Assembly: GCA_020849575.1 (NCBI GenBank) | Contig: JADLFY010000075.1 | Location: forward strand, 1-5,385 | Origin: Candidatus Peregrinibacteria bacterium | GTDB taxonomy: Bacteria > Patescibacteriota > Gracilibacteria > UBA1369 | Reading direction: 5' to 3' | Length of the DNA stretch: 5,385 nucleotides | Made by a program: the position numbers and the translations under genes | The notes under the pieces: model-generated | Seen by the model: the letters and a program-made list of their open reading frames with translations, nothing else | Database searches by the model: none | What the model was told of the DNA's origin: nothing | Part shown: positions 1-5,385 of the stretch, one piece after another | How the letters are laid out: every line of letters begins with the position of its first letter | How positions within the stretch are numbered: position 1 is the first letter of the stretch

Positions 1-408
1 AATACTGCTCCAACGGAACAAAAAACCATGACTAATGTTCAAAATCAACCCAGCATGGTGGAAATAAAAGATACTCCAATTCTGGAATATAGTACTGAAT
101 TGTGGGAATCAAATCAGGGAAAAACTGTGTCGGCTCTTTATTTCAAAGACGCTACCAATGAAAGATGTCAAAAGATGGATCAAATGATTAAAGATTTTGG
201 TCAATTGATACCGAAAAACGCTTTGATTTATAATGTCGACTACAATAAGGAAAGTGAATTGAAACAACTTTATGCTGTAAGAGAACCTTGTGAATGGGTA
301 ATTATCGGTAGAGAGGGTGAGTTGAGAGATCATTTGGATGGAAAGGATTTTACTATAGTAATGGGGGACTTGGGTAAGGTCTTGGATATATATGTCATAC
401 CAAGATAG
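1..408 (+). CDS. Thioredoxin-like protein with degenerate active site (5' end outside window)
   Basis: The frame is open from base 1 to the TAG at 406-408. An ATG at 28 exists but has no ribosome binding site, and the codons before it (NTAPTEQKT) read like the polar linker after a lipoprotein or signal anchor, so I treat the gene as cut at its 5' end. Counting from the first visible codon, residues 43-108 have thioredoxin-fold order: a beta strand (VSALYF), the active-site position, a long helix, then VDYNKESELKQLYAV, which closely matches the 'DYD.ETELKKKYGV' stretch of small secreted or lipoprotein thioredoxins. The CxxC position reads NERC (53-56), so only the second cysteine remains; a second Cys follows a proline (P96-C97). 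Classical dithiol exchange therefore looks unlikely. The fold is well supported; function and export are inferred. Nothing in the next gene suggests a partnership. Confidence 0.72.
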   Translation, partial: NTAPTEQKTMTNVQNQPSMVEIKDTPILEYSTELWESNQGKTVSALYFKDATNERCQKMDQMIKDFGQLIPKNALIYNVDYNKESELKQLYAVREPCEWVIIGREGELRDHLDGKDFTIVMGDLGKVLDIYVIPR

Positions 409-415
409 ACAAAAC

Positions 416-444
416 TTGACTTTTGTTGAAAAATGGTGTTTAAT
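416..444 (+). promoter_or_regulatory. Sigma70-type promoter for the 909-residue gene
   Basis: TTGACT at 416-421 (5 of 6 to the -35 consensus) is followed after exactly 17 bases by TTTAAT at 439-444 (5 of 6 to the -10 consensus). Transcription would start near 451, giving a leader of about 22 bases before the ATG at 473. The -35 box begins eight bases after the upstream stop codon, so the large gene probably has its own transcript. The match is by eye only. Confidence 0.55.
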
Positions 445-450
445 TCTTTT

Positions 451-470
451 CCAATTTAAAATTTAATTGG
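451..470 (+). repeat. AT-rich inverted repeat just before the large gene's start
   Basis: CCAATT (451-456) and AATTGG (465-470) are perfect inverted arms around an 8-base AT core, three bases before the ATG at 473 and overlapping the predicted transcription start. It could be an operator or simply an unstructured, translation-friendly leader. The core CAATTTAAA recurs before two other genes in the window. Confidence 0.4.
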
Positions 471-472
471 AT

Positions 473-3202
473 ATGTCAACCAAAGGCAACGAAGCAAGAA
501 GAAACACAGGGATATGGGGACTTACCCCTCCAGAATCGGCGTCCCAGGAGAAAACTCCTGCTAAACTGGAAAGGTATGTGAGATCAGATATTGGCAGTAC
601 GCCACTTGCGCCGCTGGTTAAGGTGGGGAATATTTTTAACAGTGCAAATCCATTTACAACACTGGATAGAAATACCGCCATGGCGGCGAGTGCTTTTGTG
701 GAATTATTTCAACAAAATAAAGCTAAAATCAGAAGCCTGGAAGAAGAGATGGAGGCCCAGGAAACTCCCAATGATCAGTTAATCAGGAATTTGAGAGCGG
801 CCAATGCTGAGATGGCGACTTTGAAAAAGCAAATTACAGCGAGATTTCTGGAACTGTATAGATTGCCAGCCGATTGGATTTTGGAACATTGGGAAAAGTT
901 TAGTGTCATACATAGTACCAGTAAATTTGGTTTGGACGTGGCTTTCAGCACTCTGTATGCCCACATTGAATTCATGGAACAGCAATTTGAATTGAAAAAA
1001 GCGGTGAGATTGGAGTTGATTGCTGAAGCAAAATTCCAATTACAGGGAGTGGATCAAGTAGCCTGGGAAGCGGTAAATCAACCAGAGAAATTGAGCTATA
1101 GTTCAGCTGAGCTGGATGAAATCATGATTGAAAAAGGAATTAAGCCGCGCTCGATGAGGGATACTTTTAGCGGAACTGGTCCGGCCAGCTCACCAATTTA
1201 TAGTGGACCGTATATAACTGGTCGTACTGAACGGCCACCAATGCTTTCTCCAGAAGAAGTGGAAGCCGAATACAAAAGAGGACAGGCAGAAAGAATGGCT
1301 CCACGAAGCAAACCCTGGTCACCAGCAGAAGTAGCCAAAAGAAGAGCTGCCGCTTTGGCTGCACAGAGAGATATTAATGAAATCAGAAGTGGAACAACTC
1401 TCCGGGCTCAGGAAAATCCGGCTTTGAATATTTCAAATACAGAAGAAGGTGAAGCAAGAAGTTCAGGAGTAATAGATTTGGTTAAAGTCCCTGATCTGAA
1501 ACAACCAAGTTTACCGAGTTTTGACTTGAGTTCGGACGATTTGATTGATGATGAAAGCAGTGGCGAAGTTTTGCCAACAACACAAAGAAGCATGGATGTC
1601 AGCCATACGTTAGAACAGCCTTACAAGGTAACCATAAGTTATAGAGATCCTGCTATTCCACGAAAAGAAGTGGCTATCATGGAAAATGAAATCAGCAGAG
1701 AGTCGGCAGAGAAAGGTTTGCCAATTTCAGCACCACAACCGGAAAGAAAGGCTGAGCAACCAGTGGTAAAAGTCGTTCCAAAGCAACCATCCCGCTGGGG
1801 CAAATTTTTGGCTGCGGCAGGCGCCATTGCAGTGGCCGGGATTACTCTGTTTGGCATATCCAGAACAGAAAAGTCCGTAGAAAATCTGGAAACGGCTTCG
1901 TCAGTAAATTCTGCTAACAATACGCCAAGTGCAACTCCTCAGGTTACTTCTGCTGCACCAGTAGAAACTGCTAAACCAGAACCAGTGACGCCAGTGAAAA
2001 AAGTTGATCAGCAGGATAAATCAGAGGCTCCTCAAAAAAGAACTTTTGCCAAAGTTTTAAATAACTCCAAGAGTCCGTTTGTACAGGACATTATCAATAA
2101 GGGCGAGGTGAAATTGATGGTTAACAGCGGGACAATTGTGGGAATGTTTTTGGATACTTTTGGTGGACTTACCAACGATGCCCAAAAAGTAGAAATGAAG
2201 GAATTGGAAAAGACCATTAATATGGGGTTGGGCGTGTATTTTAATGAACATTTTGGTACGGAAGAAAAGGCGGCCAGAAGTATTGCTGCCAATCCACGTC
2301 TAAAAAACCTTTATAGAACGGCCAAATATGCCATGGAAAAAGGCTGGACTAATTCAGGTTTAACCAAGGAAAAATATCCACAGGAATATGCTTTTGCCGT
2401 AGCGATTTTGAGTGATGCGACTGAACTTGGTCTGGATGAAAGTAATAATCCGGATCCAAAAGTACAGAATAATGTTAGAGGAAATATGTTTCAGGCGAAA
2501 ATGCCAGGAAGTACTTTGCAGGTACGCAAAGCTAATGGCGAATATCATGTGATTTTGGAGGCAGTTTTCAAAATATTTGAAGGAAAGAAAATGGCTGACA
2601 TTATGGCCATCAGAAAAGCTGCTGCAGAAATGCCAGCTCAGCAAAATGTACTCACTCCTAAGCAGGATCCAGTCAAAACCAATCAATCCGGGACAGGACC
2701 ATTTTTCCAAAATATGCATATTATCAATGATATACATGGACATGGTTCATTGAAAAAAACTGCTGATCGATTGTTGATGGAGGAAGTGGATGCCGGCTGG
2801 GATGATTTGGCAAACCCTGCTCGCCCGCAAACTGCTGACCAAACTTTAATGGATCAAATTGACGCTGGCTGGGATGATATTGAAAAGACAATTGATCAAA
2901 GGGCTGTGGAAAAAACGACTTTTGAAAAATCTCAAACTGTGGAATTTGATTTGCCTTTGGAATTTACCACCAAACAGGAAAATGATGCGATGTTGCCCCG
3001 TACCATCGAAAAAGTAGTGGAATTATATCCGCAGGCAGATGCTGAAAAAATTCGCCGAATCATGAAACAATATGGCTGGATTGGCATGAAATGTCTGAGC
3101 CGTGAAAAAGGCCATATCAAGATGGAAATTCATCCTAATTTTTACAAAATATTAAAAGATATTCTGCGCGAGAAGAAAAAAACCAGTCAGTTTAATTCCT
3201 AA
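473..3202 (+). CDS. Large single-pass membrane protein with coiled coil and Trp-acidic repeats, unknown function
   Basis: I do not recognise this 909-residue protein. ATG 473 is chosen over the in-frame TTG at 467; neither has a Shine-Dalgarno sequence. There is no N-terminal signal peptide. Visible regions: polar N-terminus (1-68); predicted coiled coil rich in Glu, Lys, Leu and Gln (about 70-130); a helical region with several Trp and Phe (132-220); a Pro/Ser/charged, probably disordered stretch (221-440) with an acidic patch (DLSSDDLIDDESS); one hydrophobic segment (F445-I462, AAAGAIAVAGITLFGI core) preceded by K/R residues; a Thr/Pro/Ala-rich linker (465-523); a mostly helical globular region (524-705); two copies of a DAGWDD motif (763-803); and a C-terminal domain (826-909) starting DLPLEFTTK. 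It contains one cysteine (C874). The positive-inside rule favours N-in/C-out, which would put about 445 residues outside. The layout recalls RodZ or anti-sigma proteins (cytoplasmic part, TM, linker, outer domain), but no homology is claimed. Confidence 0.9.
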   Translation: MSTKGNEARRNTGIWGLTPPESASQEKTPAKLERYVRSDIGSTPLAPLVKVGNIFNSANPFTTLDRNTAMAASAFVELFQQNKAKIRSLEEEMEAQETPNDQLIRNLRAANAEMATLKKQITARFLELYRLPADWILEHWEKFSVIHSTSKFGLDVAFSTLYAHIEFMEQQFELKKAVRLELIAEAKFQLQGVDQVAWEAVNQPEKLSYSSAELDEIMIEKGIKPRSMRDTFSGTGPASSPIYSGPYITGRTERPPMLSPEEVEAEYKRGQAERMAPRSKPWSPAEVAKRRAAALAAQRDINEIRSGTTLRAQENPALNISNTEEGEARSSGVIDLVKVPDLKQPSLPSFDLSSDDLIDDESSGEVLPTTQRSMDVSHTLEQPYKVTISYRDPAIPRKEVAIMENEISRESAEKGLPISAPQPERKAEQPVVKVVPKQPSRWGKFLAAAGAIAVAGITLFGISRTEKSVENLETASSVNSANNTPSATPQVTSAAPVETAKPEPVTPVKKVDQQDKSEAPQKRTFAKVLNNSKSPFVQDIINKGEVKLMVNSGTIVGMFLDTFGGLTNDAQKVEMKELEKTINMGLGVYFNEHFGTEEKAARSIAANPRLKNLYRTAKYAMEKGWTNSGLTKEKYPQEYAFAVAILSDATELGLDESNNPDPKVQNNVRGNMFQAKMPGSTLQVRKANGEYHVILEAVFKIFEGKKMADIMAIRKAAAEMPAQQNVLTPKQDPVKTNQSGTGPFFQNMHIINDIHGHGSLKKTADRLLMEEVDAGWDDLANPARPQTADQTLMDQIDAGWDDIEKTIDQRAVEKTTFEKSQTVEFDLPLEFTTKQENDAMLPRTIEKVVELYPQADAEKIRRIMKQYGWIGMKCLSREKGHIKMEIHPNFYKILKDILREKKKTSQFNS
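2759..2881 (+). repeat. Two coding copies of a 24-residue repeat with a DAGWDD core
   Basis: Residues 763-779 (TADRLLMEEVDAGWDDL) and 787-803 (TADQTLMDQIDAGWDDI) of the large protein match at 11 of 17 positions, and nearly all the differences are conservative. The period is 24 residues (72 bases). At DNA level the copies differ at many third positions, so the duplication is old and the amino-acid pattern has been kept. The invariant Trp between acidic residues suggests a binding motif. Confidence 0.8.
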
Positions 3203-3223
3203 GAGAATTGGGCCGGCTAATGA

Positions 3224-3252
3224 GGGTAGGGGGGGGACTGGTCAGAAAGGGG
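3224..3252 (+). other. G-rich tract between gene end and terminator
   Basis: GGG (3224-3226), eight G in a row (3229-3236) and GGGG (3249-3252) lie within 29 bases on the coding strand. The eight-G run can supply two G-triplets, so four runs are available for an imperfect G-quadruplex with one long 12-base loop (3237-3248). It lies in the 3' untranslated part of the large gene's transcript. Formation is not shown by sequence alone. Confidence 0.35.
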
Positions 3253-3268
3253 TTTTGTTGCTAAAGTG

Positions 3269-3295
3269 AAGGAGCTTATTTATTAGCTCCTTTTT
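3269..3295 (+). terminator. Intrinsic terminator abutting the yqeY start codon
   Basis: AAGGAGCT (3269-3276) pairs perfectly with AGCTCCTT (3285-3292) around an 8-base loop (tatttatt), followed by a T-tract running to 3295. This is a standard rho-independent terminator for the large gene, 66 bases past its stop. The next base, 3296, is the A of the yqeY ATG. The only Shine-Dalgarno-like GGAG in front of yqeY (3271-3274) lies inside the 5' arm, about 21 bases from the ATG, too far and sequestered in the folded form. Confidence 0.8.
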
Positions 3296-3742
3296 ATGTC
3301 TCTCAATGAACAAGTCCAGCAAGATTTTATTGCCGCCATGAAAGCACGTGAAGAATTGAAGAAAACTACTTTATCCATGCTCAAAGCAGCCATTATGAAA
3401 TGGGAGGTGGATGGTGAAAAAAAGGAAGCTACTGATGAAGTGGTAACTCAGATTATTCAGCGTGAGGTAAAGGCGCGTCGAGATGCTGCTGAAGGCTTTA
3501 AAACTGGTGGGAAAATGGATATGGCGGAAAAAGAAGAAATGGAAATGAAAATTTTGATGGAATATTTGCCAGCTCAAATGAGCGAAGAGGAAGTTAGAGC
3601 GGTGATTACTGAGACGTTGGGGGCCGCTGGGATTACGGCCAAGTCGGAGATGGGTAAAGCGATGGGATTGGTGATGGGCAAATTGAAAGGGAAAGCCGAT
3701 GGCGGCCTGATCAATAAAGTGGTGGGCGAGCTGCTCAAATAG
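3296..3742 (+). CDS. yqeY: YqeY/GatB-like domain protein
   Basis: The 148-residue product has the normal length and full pattern of the YqeY family: N-terminal MSLNEQVQQDFIAAMKA; QREVKARRDAAEGF (55-68); MAEKEEMEMKILMEYLP (76-92) followed by AQMSEEE; and the C-terminal MGKAMGLVMGKLKGKADG (119-136). This all-helical family resembles the tail domain of GatB in the amidotransferase that makes Gln-tRNA(Gln)/Asn-tRNA(Asn); the tail is thought to bind tRNA. Stand-alone YqeY proteins are often linked to translation, but their exact role is unsettled. The N-terminal match to family members fixes the start at 3296, although the ATG has no spaced Shine-Dalgarno and directly follows a terminator T-tract. 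Expression must come from terminator read-through or an almost leaderless transcript starting inside the hairpin region. No terminator is visible after the stop. Confidence 0.95.
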   Translation: MSLNEQVQQDFIAAMKAREELKKTTLSMLKAAIMKWEVDGEKKEATDEVVTQIIQREVKARRDAAEGFKTGGKMDMAEKEEMEMKILMEYLPAQMSEEEVRAVITETLGAAGITAKSEMGKAMGLVMGKLKGKADGGLINKVVGELLK

Positions 3743-3819
3743 TTTAAACCGCTTGAAGATATGGCTGGGAGGAAGATTTTGGTAGTGGTTGAAGGCGTTG
3801 CGGGAAGTGGCAGCTGGAT

Positions 3820-3848
3820 TTGACAGAGTGCTGGTTTTGGGCTAATTT
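3820..3848 (+). promoter_or_regulatory. Sigma70-type promoter for the 326-residue gene
   Basis: A perfect TTGACA (3820-3825) is followed after 17 bases by TAATTT (3843-3848), which keeps the first T, second A and last T of the -10 consensus. Transcription would begin near 3855, giving a short AT-rich leader of about 17 bases before the ATG at 3872. This would separate the gene from yqeY transcription. Confidence 0.5.
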
Positions 3849-3871
3849 GAGGCCTATTTTTAAATTGTGAA

Positions 3872-4852
3872 ATGGAAGGAGAAGATAAAAAATTTACTCT
3901 GATTAATGGTGGTAAAGAAGTTGATCCAAATGCTCCATGGAAATGGGAATTAAAGATGGTGGAGATACGTTTAGCTATTCAGAATAAAATTGAGATGGCT
4001 AAGGAAAATCGGCTATCACGACCATTGGTGAATGATACTGTGTTTATAGTTGTAAAAGCTGTGGGCAGTAGGATGATCAGTAAAGTGGAAGCGACATTTG
4101 CAACATTTAACCGACATAGTTTTTTTATTGAGGCTGTGAGAACACATGTAGATGCCCAGGAAAGAAATTCTCCTAATGCAGCAATAGTGATGGCGTTTTG
4201 GTTACATGCTTATGAATTTAAGGGCAGAAAGATTTATGAAACTAGAATTAAAGAAGCCTCAATTACTTCGCCTAAGCCCAAAGCTTTTCAAGTGGTGAGA
4301 GCAGAATTACCAAAAGAAATCATCACGGCCATAGATGAAGTGGCCACGGAAATTGCCCAAATGGATTTGAATAGTGTTGGGGAAGACAATCAAGATAAGC
4401 CTTTGGACAAGGGATTAAGAGAAGTACTGGAAACGGAGCAGGCCAGCAATGACGGTAAATTCAAAGAAGATGCTAAATGTGAAAAACCCGTTTCACTAGT
4501 ACAAGCGCCGATGGATCAGCTAGTGGTGGAGGGAAAGATGGAAATGGATGATCAATTTGCTCTGATATCCGATTTGCCAATTGATTTCTCGACCAGGGCC
4601 TGGAAGACTTATTCTACCAATCAGACTGTCCGACGTATTAAGGTTGCTCTGGAAGCAGTCGGGGTAACCACATTCAGACAATTATTTGTATATATTGGCG
4701 CAGTCAGACCAAATAAAAAACAGTTCTGGCAGGCATTGGACCTGCTTAACGATCAAGTGGAAAAGATTGACCGAAAACTGAAATTGGGCGAATCAAGTCA
4801 GGCTGAGTTTCTCAGATGGATGGTAAATAACAAATTTTTGCAGAATGAATAA
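3872..4852 (+). CDS. Unrecognised 326-residue soluble protein with possible alpha-CTD-like C-terminus
   Basis: I do not recognise this protein. It has no signal peptide or membrane segment and one Cys (203), so it is probably cytoplasmic. Residues 20-145 look like an alpha/beta domain (strand VNDTVFIVVKAVG, then ATFATFNRHSFFIEAV). Residues 165-228 are charged and probably a flexible linker. Residues 231-300 form a helical module: DLPIDFSTRAW (234-244), LEAVGVTTFRQL (260-271) and RPNKKQFWQALDLL (279-292). These pieces loosely resemble the RNA polymerase alpha C-terminal domain pattern (LDLSxRAxNxL, then LxxAGIxTxxDL, then NxGKKSLxEIxxxL) with about 13 extra residues after the first helix. That would suggest DNA or transcription-factor contact, but the resemblance is weak. 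DLPIDFSTR also matches DLPLEFTTK near the end of the 909-residue protein. The ATG at 3872 has no upstream Shine-Dalgarno; an SD-like GGAAGGAG instead lies just inside the gene. It has its own likely promoter. Confidence 0.9.
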   Translation: MEGEDKKFTLINGGKEVDPNAPWKWELKMVEIRLAIQNKIEMAKENRLSRPLVNDTVFIVVKAVGSRMISKVEATFATFNRHSFFIEAVRTHVDAQERNSPNAAIVMAFWLHAYEFKGRKIYETRIKEASITSPKPKAFQVVRAELPKEIITAIDEVATEIAQMDLNSVGEDNQDKPLDKGLREVLETEQASNDGKFKEDAKCEKPVSLVQAPMDQLVVEGKMEMDDQFALISDLPIDFSTRAWKTYSTNQTVRRIKVALEAVGVTTFRQLFVYIGAVRPNKKQFWQALDLLNDQVEKIDRKLKLGESSQAEFLRWMVNNKFLQNE

Positions 4853-4855
4853 GCG

Positions 4856-4877
4856 GCCAATTGGCAATTTAAATTGC
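4856..4877 (+). promoter_or_regulatory. Two abutting palindromes before korA, candidate operator
   Basis: GCCAATTGGC (4856-4865) and GCAATTTAAATTGC (4864-4877) are both perfect palindromes that share two bases. They lie just after the stop of the 326-residue gene and 53 bases before korA. No T-tract follows, so this is not an intrinsic terminator. A dimeric regulator site is the natural reading, and it would control korA. I could not find a convincing -35/-10 pair in this 78-base gap. Confidence 0.35.
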
Positions 4878-4930
4878 TGGCGTGGCTCTCACAGGTCGGG
4901 TAAAGTTACTGCGATTTAATCAATTTAAAG

Positions 4931-5385
4931 ATGGCGCAGAGAATTAATGATTTTACCTGGATGATTGGTGGCGAAGCCGGTTTTGGCATACAAAGTGCCG
5001 GTCACTATTTTGCTTTGGCCTGTTCCAGGTCAGGACTTTATATATTTGGAAATGCTGAATATCCTTCTCTGATACGTGGTGGACATAATTCCAATGTGAT
5101 CAGAGTGGCGGATTTTGAAGTATCAGTACACAAAGAAATTCTGGATTTATTGCTGGCCATGAATAAAGAAACTCTCGATCTGCATGTGAAGGAAATCGAA
5201 GCGGGGGGAGGGGTGATTTATGATGCTGATGTAGTTAAGGATTATAAATTTCCTGATGAAGTAAAAGCTTATGCTGTACCGCTGAAAAAATTGGCGATGG
5301 AGTTTGGTAAAGGTGATATTACCCGAAATACGGTTGGGCTGGGGGCTACTTTTGCTTTGGTAGGATTTGATTTGAATGTTTATCT
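4931..5385 (+). CDS. korA: 2-oxoacid:acceptor oxidoreductase alpha subunit, N-terminal part (cut by window end)
   Basis: The frame starts at ATG 4931 and is open to the right edge (151 codons visible). The visible part is the gamma-type domain: IGGEAGFGIQSAG (12-24), EYPSLIRGGHN (43-53) and RNTVGLGATFALVG (132-145), all signatures of 2-oxoacid:ferredoxin oxidoreductases. The family oxidatively decarboxylates pyruvate, 2-oxoglutarate or similar acids to acyl-CoA with ferredoxin as electron acceptor. The EYPSLIRGGHN form is typical of KorA-type subunits in which the gamma domain is fused ahead of the thiamine-diphosphate (PYR) alpha domain, so a protein of roughly 550-600 residues is expected with korB downstream, outside this window. 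Substrate cannot be told from this part. The start is fixed by family alignment; the bases before it (CAATTTAAAG) contain no Shine-Dalgarno sequence. Confidence 0.9.
   Translation, partial: MAQRINDFTWMIGGEAGFGIQSAGHYFALACSRSGLYIFGNAEYPSLIRGGHNSNVIRVADFEVSVHKEILDLLLAMNKETLDLHVKEIEAGGGVIYDADVVKDYKFPDEVKAYAVPLKKLAMEFGKGDITRNTVGLGATFALVGFDLNVY

Noticed and set aside
409..426. ACAAAA...TTTTGT hairpin after the thioredoxin-like gene as a terminator
   Set aside because: The stem is six mostly A-U pairs and no T-tract follows. It also overlaps the promoter -35 box.
467..472. TTG at 467 as start of the 909-residue gene
   Set aside because: It adds only two codons, has no ribosome binding site, and falls inside the inverted repeat; ATG 473 is simpler. 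It cannot be excluded.
2360..2743. A 127-codon open frame on the - strand
   Set aside because: It lies entirely opposite the 909-residue gene, has a low-complexity Phe/Ile/His/Ser-rich composition typical of antisense reading, and has no recognisable domain or start signal. The other - strand frames were rejected on the same grounds.
3742..3749. GTTTAAAC palindrome after yqeY as a terminator or operator
   Set aside because: It is a short 8-bp palindrome without a loop or T-tract, easily expected by chance in AT-rich sequence.
5203..5208. Six-G run in korA as a frameshift site
   Set aside because: The frame stays open with family-consistent sequence on both sides (RNTVGLGA follows), so there is no sign of a shift.
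1..5385. TGA recoded as glycine or tryptophan, as in some uncultivated lineages
   Set aside because: The visible genes end in TAA or TAG, but all read through with the standard code and align at full length to their families where recognised. No family match needs an in-frame TGA; four stops are too few to argue from.

Overview
The window holds five protein-coding genes, all on the + strand. There are no RNA genes, insertion sequences or CRISPR arrays. The base composition is moderately AT-rich. Two genes are familiar families (a YqeY/GatB-like protein and the start of a 2-oxoacid:acceptor oxidoreductase alpha subunit). One is a thioredoxin-fold protein with a degenerate active site. Two, covering about 70% of the window, are proteins I do not recognise. 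The mix of large orphan proteins, AT-rich start regions with no usable Shine-Dalgarno sequence, and a ferredoxin-type 2-oxoacid oxidoreductase suggests an uncultivated bacterium, possibly of the Patescibacteria/CPR. That is an inference, not something the sequence proves; the standard genetic code fits all five genes.

Layout: 1-408 is the 3' part of a thioredoxin-like gene whose reading frame is open at the left edge. A good sigma70-type promoter (416-444) and an AT-rich inverted repeat (451-470) lead into a 909-residue protein (473-3202). That protein has an N-terminal coiled coil, one central membrane segment, a Thr/Pro/Ala-rich linker, a C-terminal soluble region and a duplicated Trp-acidic motif. 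A G-rich stretch and a strong intrinsic terminator follow, and the terminator's T-tract touches the ATG of yqeY (3296-3742). A 129-base gap holds a consensus-like promoter and a 20-codon open frame resembling the N-terminus of a P-loop kinase. An unrecognised 326-residue protein follows (3872-4852); its C-terminus loosely resembles the RNA polymerase alpha C-terminal domain. Two abutting palindromes lie before korA (4931 to the right edge).

How the genes relate: the terminator and the separate promoters suggest several short transcription units rather than one operon, and no shared pathway is evident. The most unusual links are these. (a) A nine-residue motif, DLP-[LI]-[ED]-F-[ST]-T-[KR], occurs near the C-termini of both unrecognised proteins. 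(b) A CAATTTAAA/TTTAAATTG element lies next to three of the four visible start codons. (c) The terminator/start arrangement at yqeY leaves no room for an ordinary leader. No gene-free stretch exceeds 129 bases.
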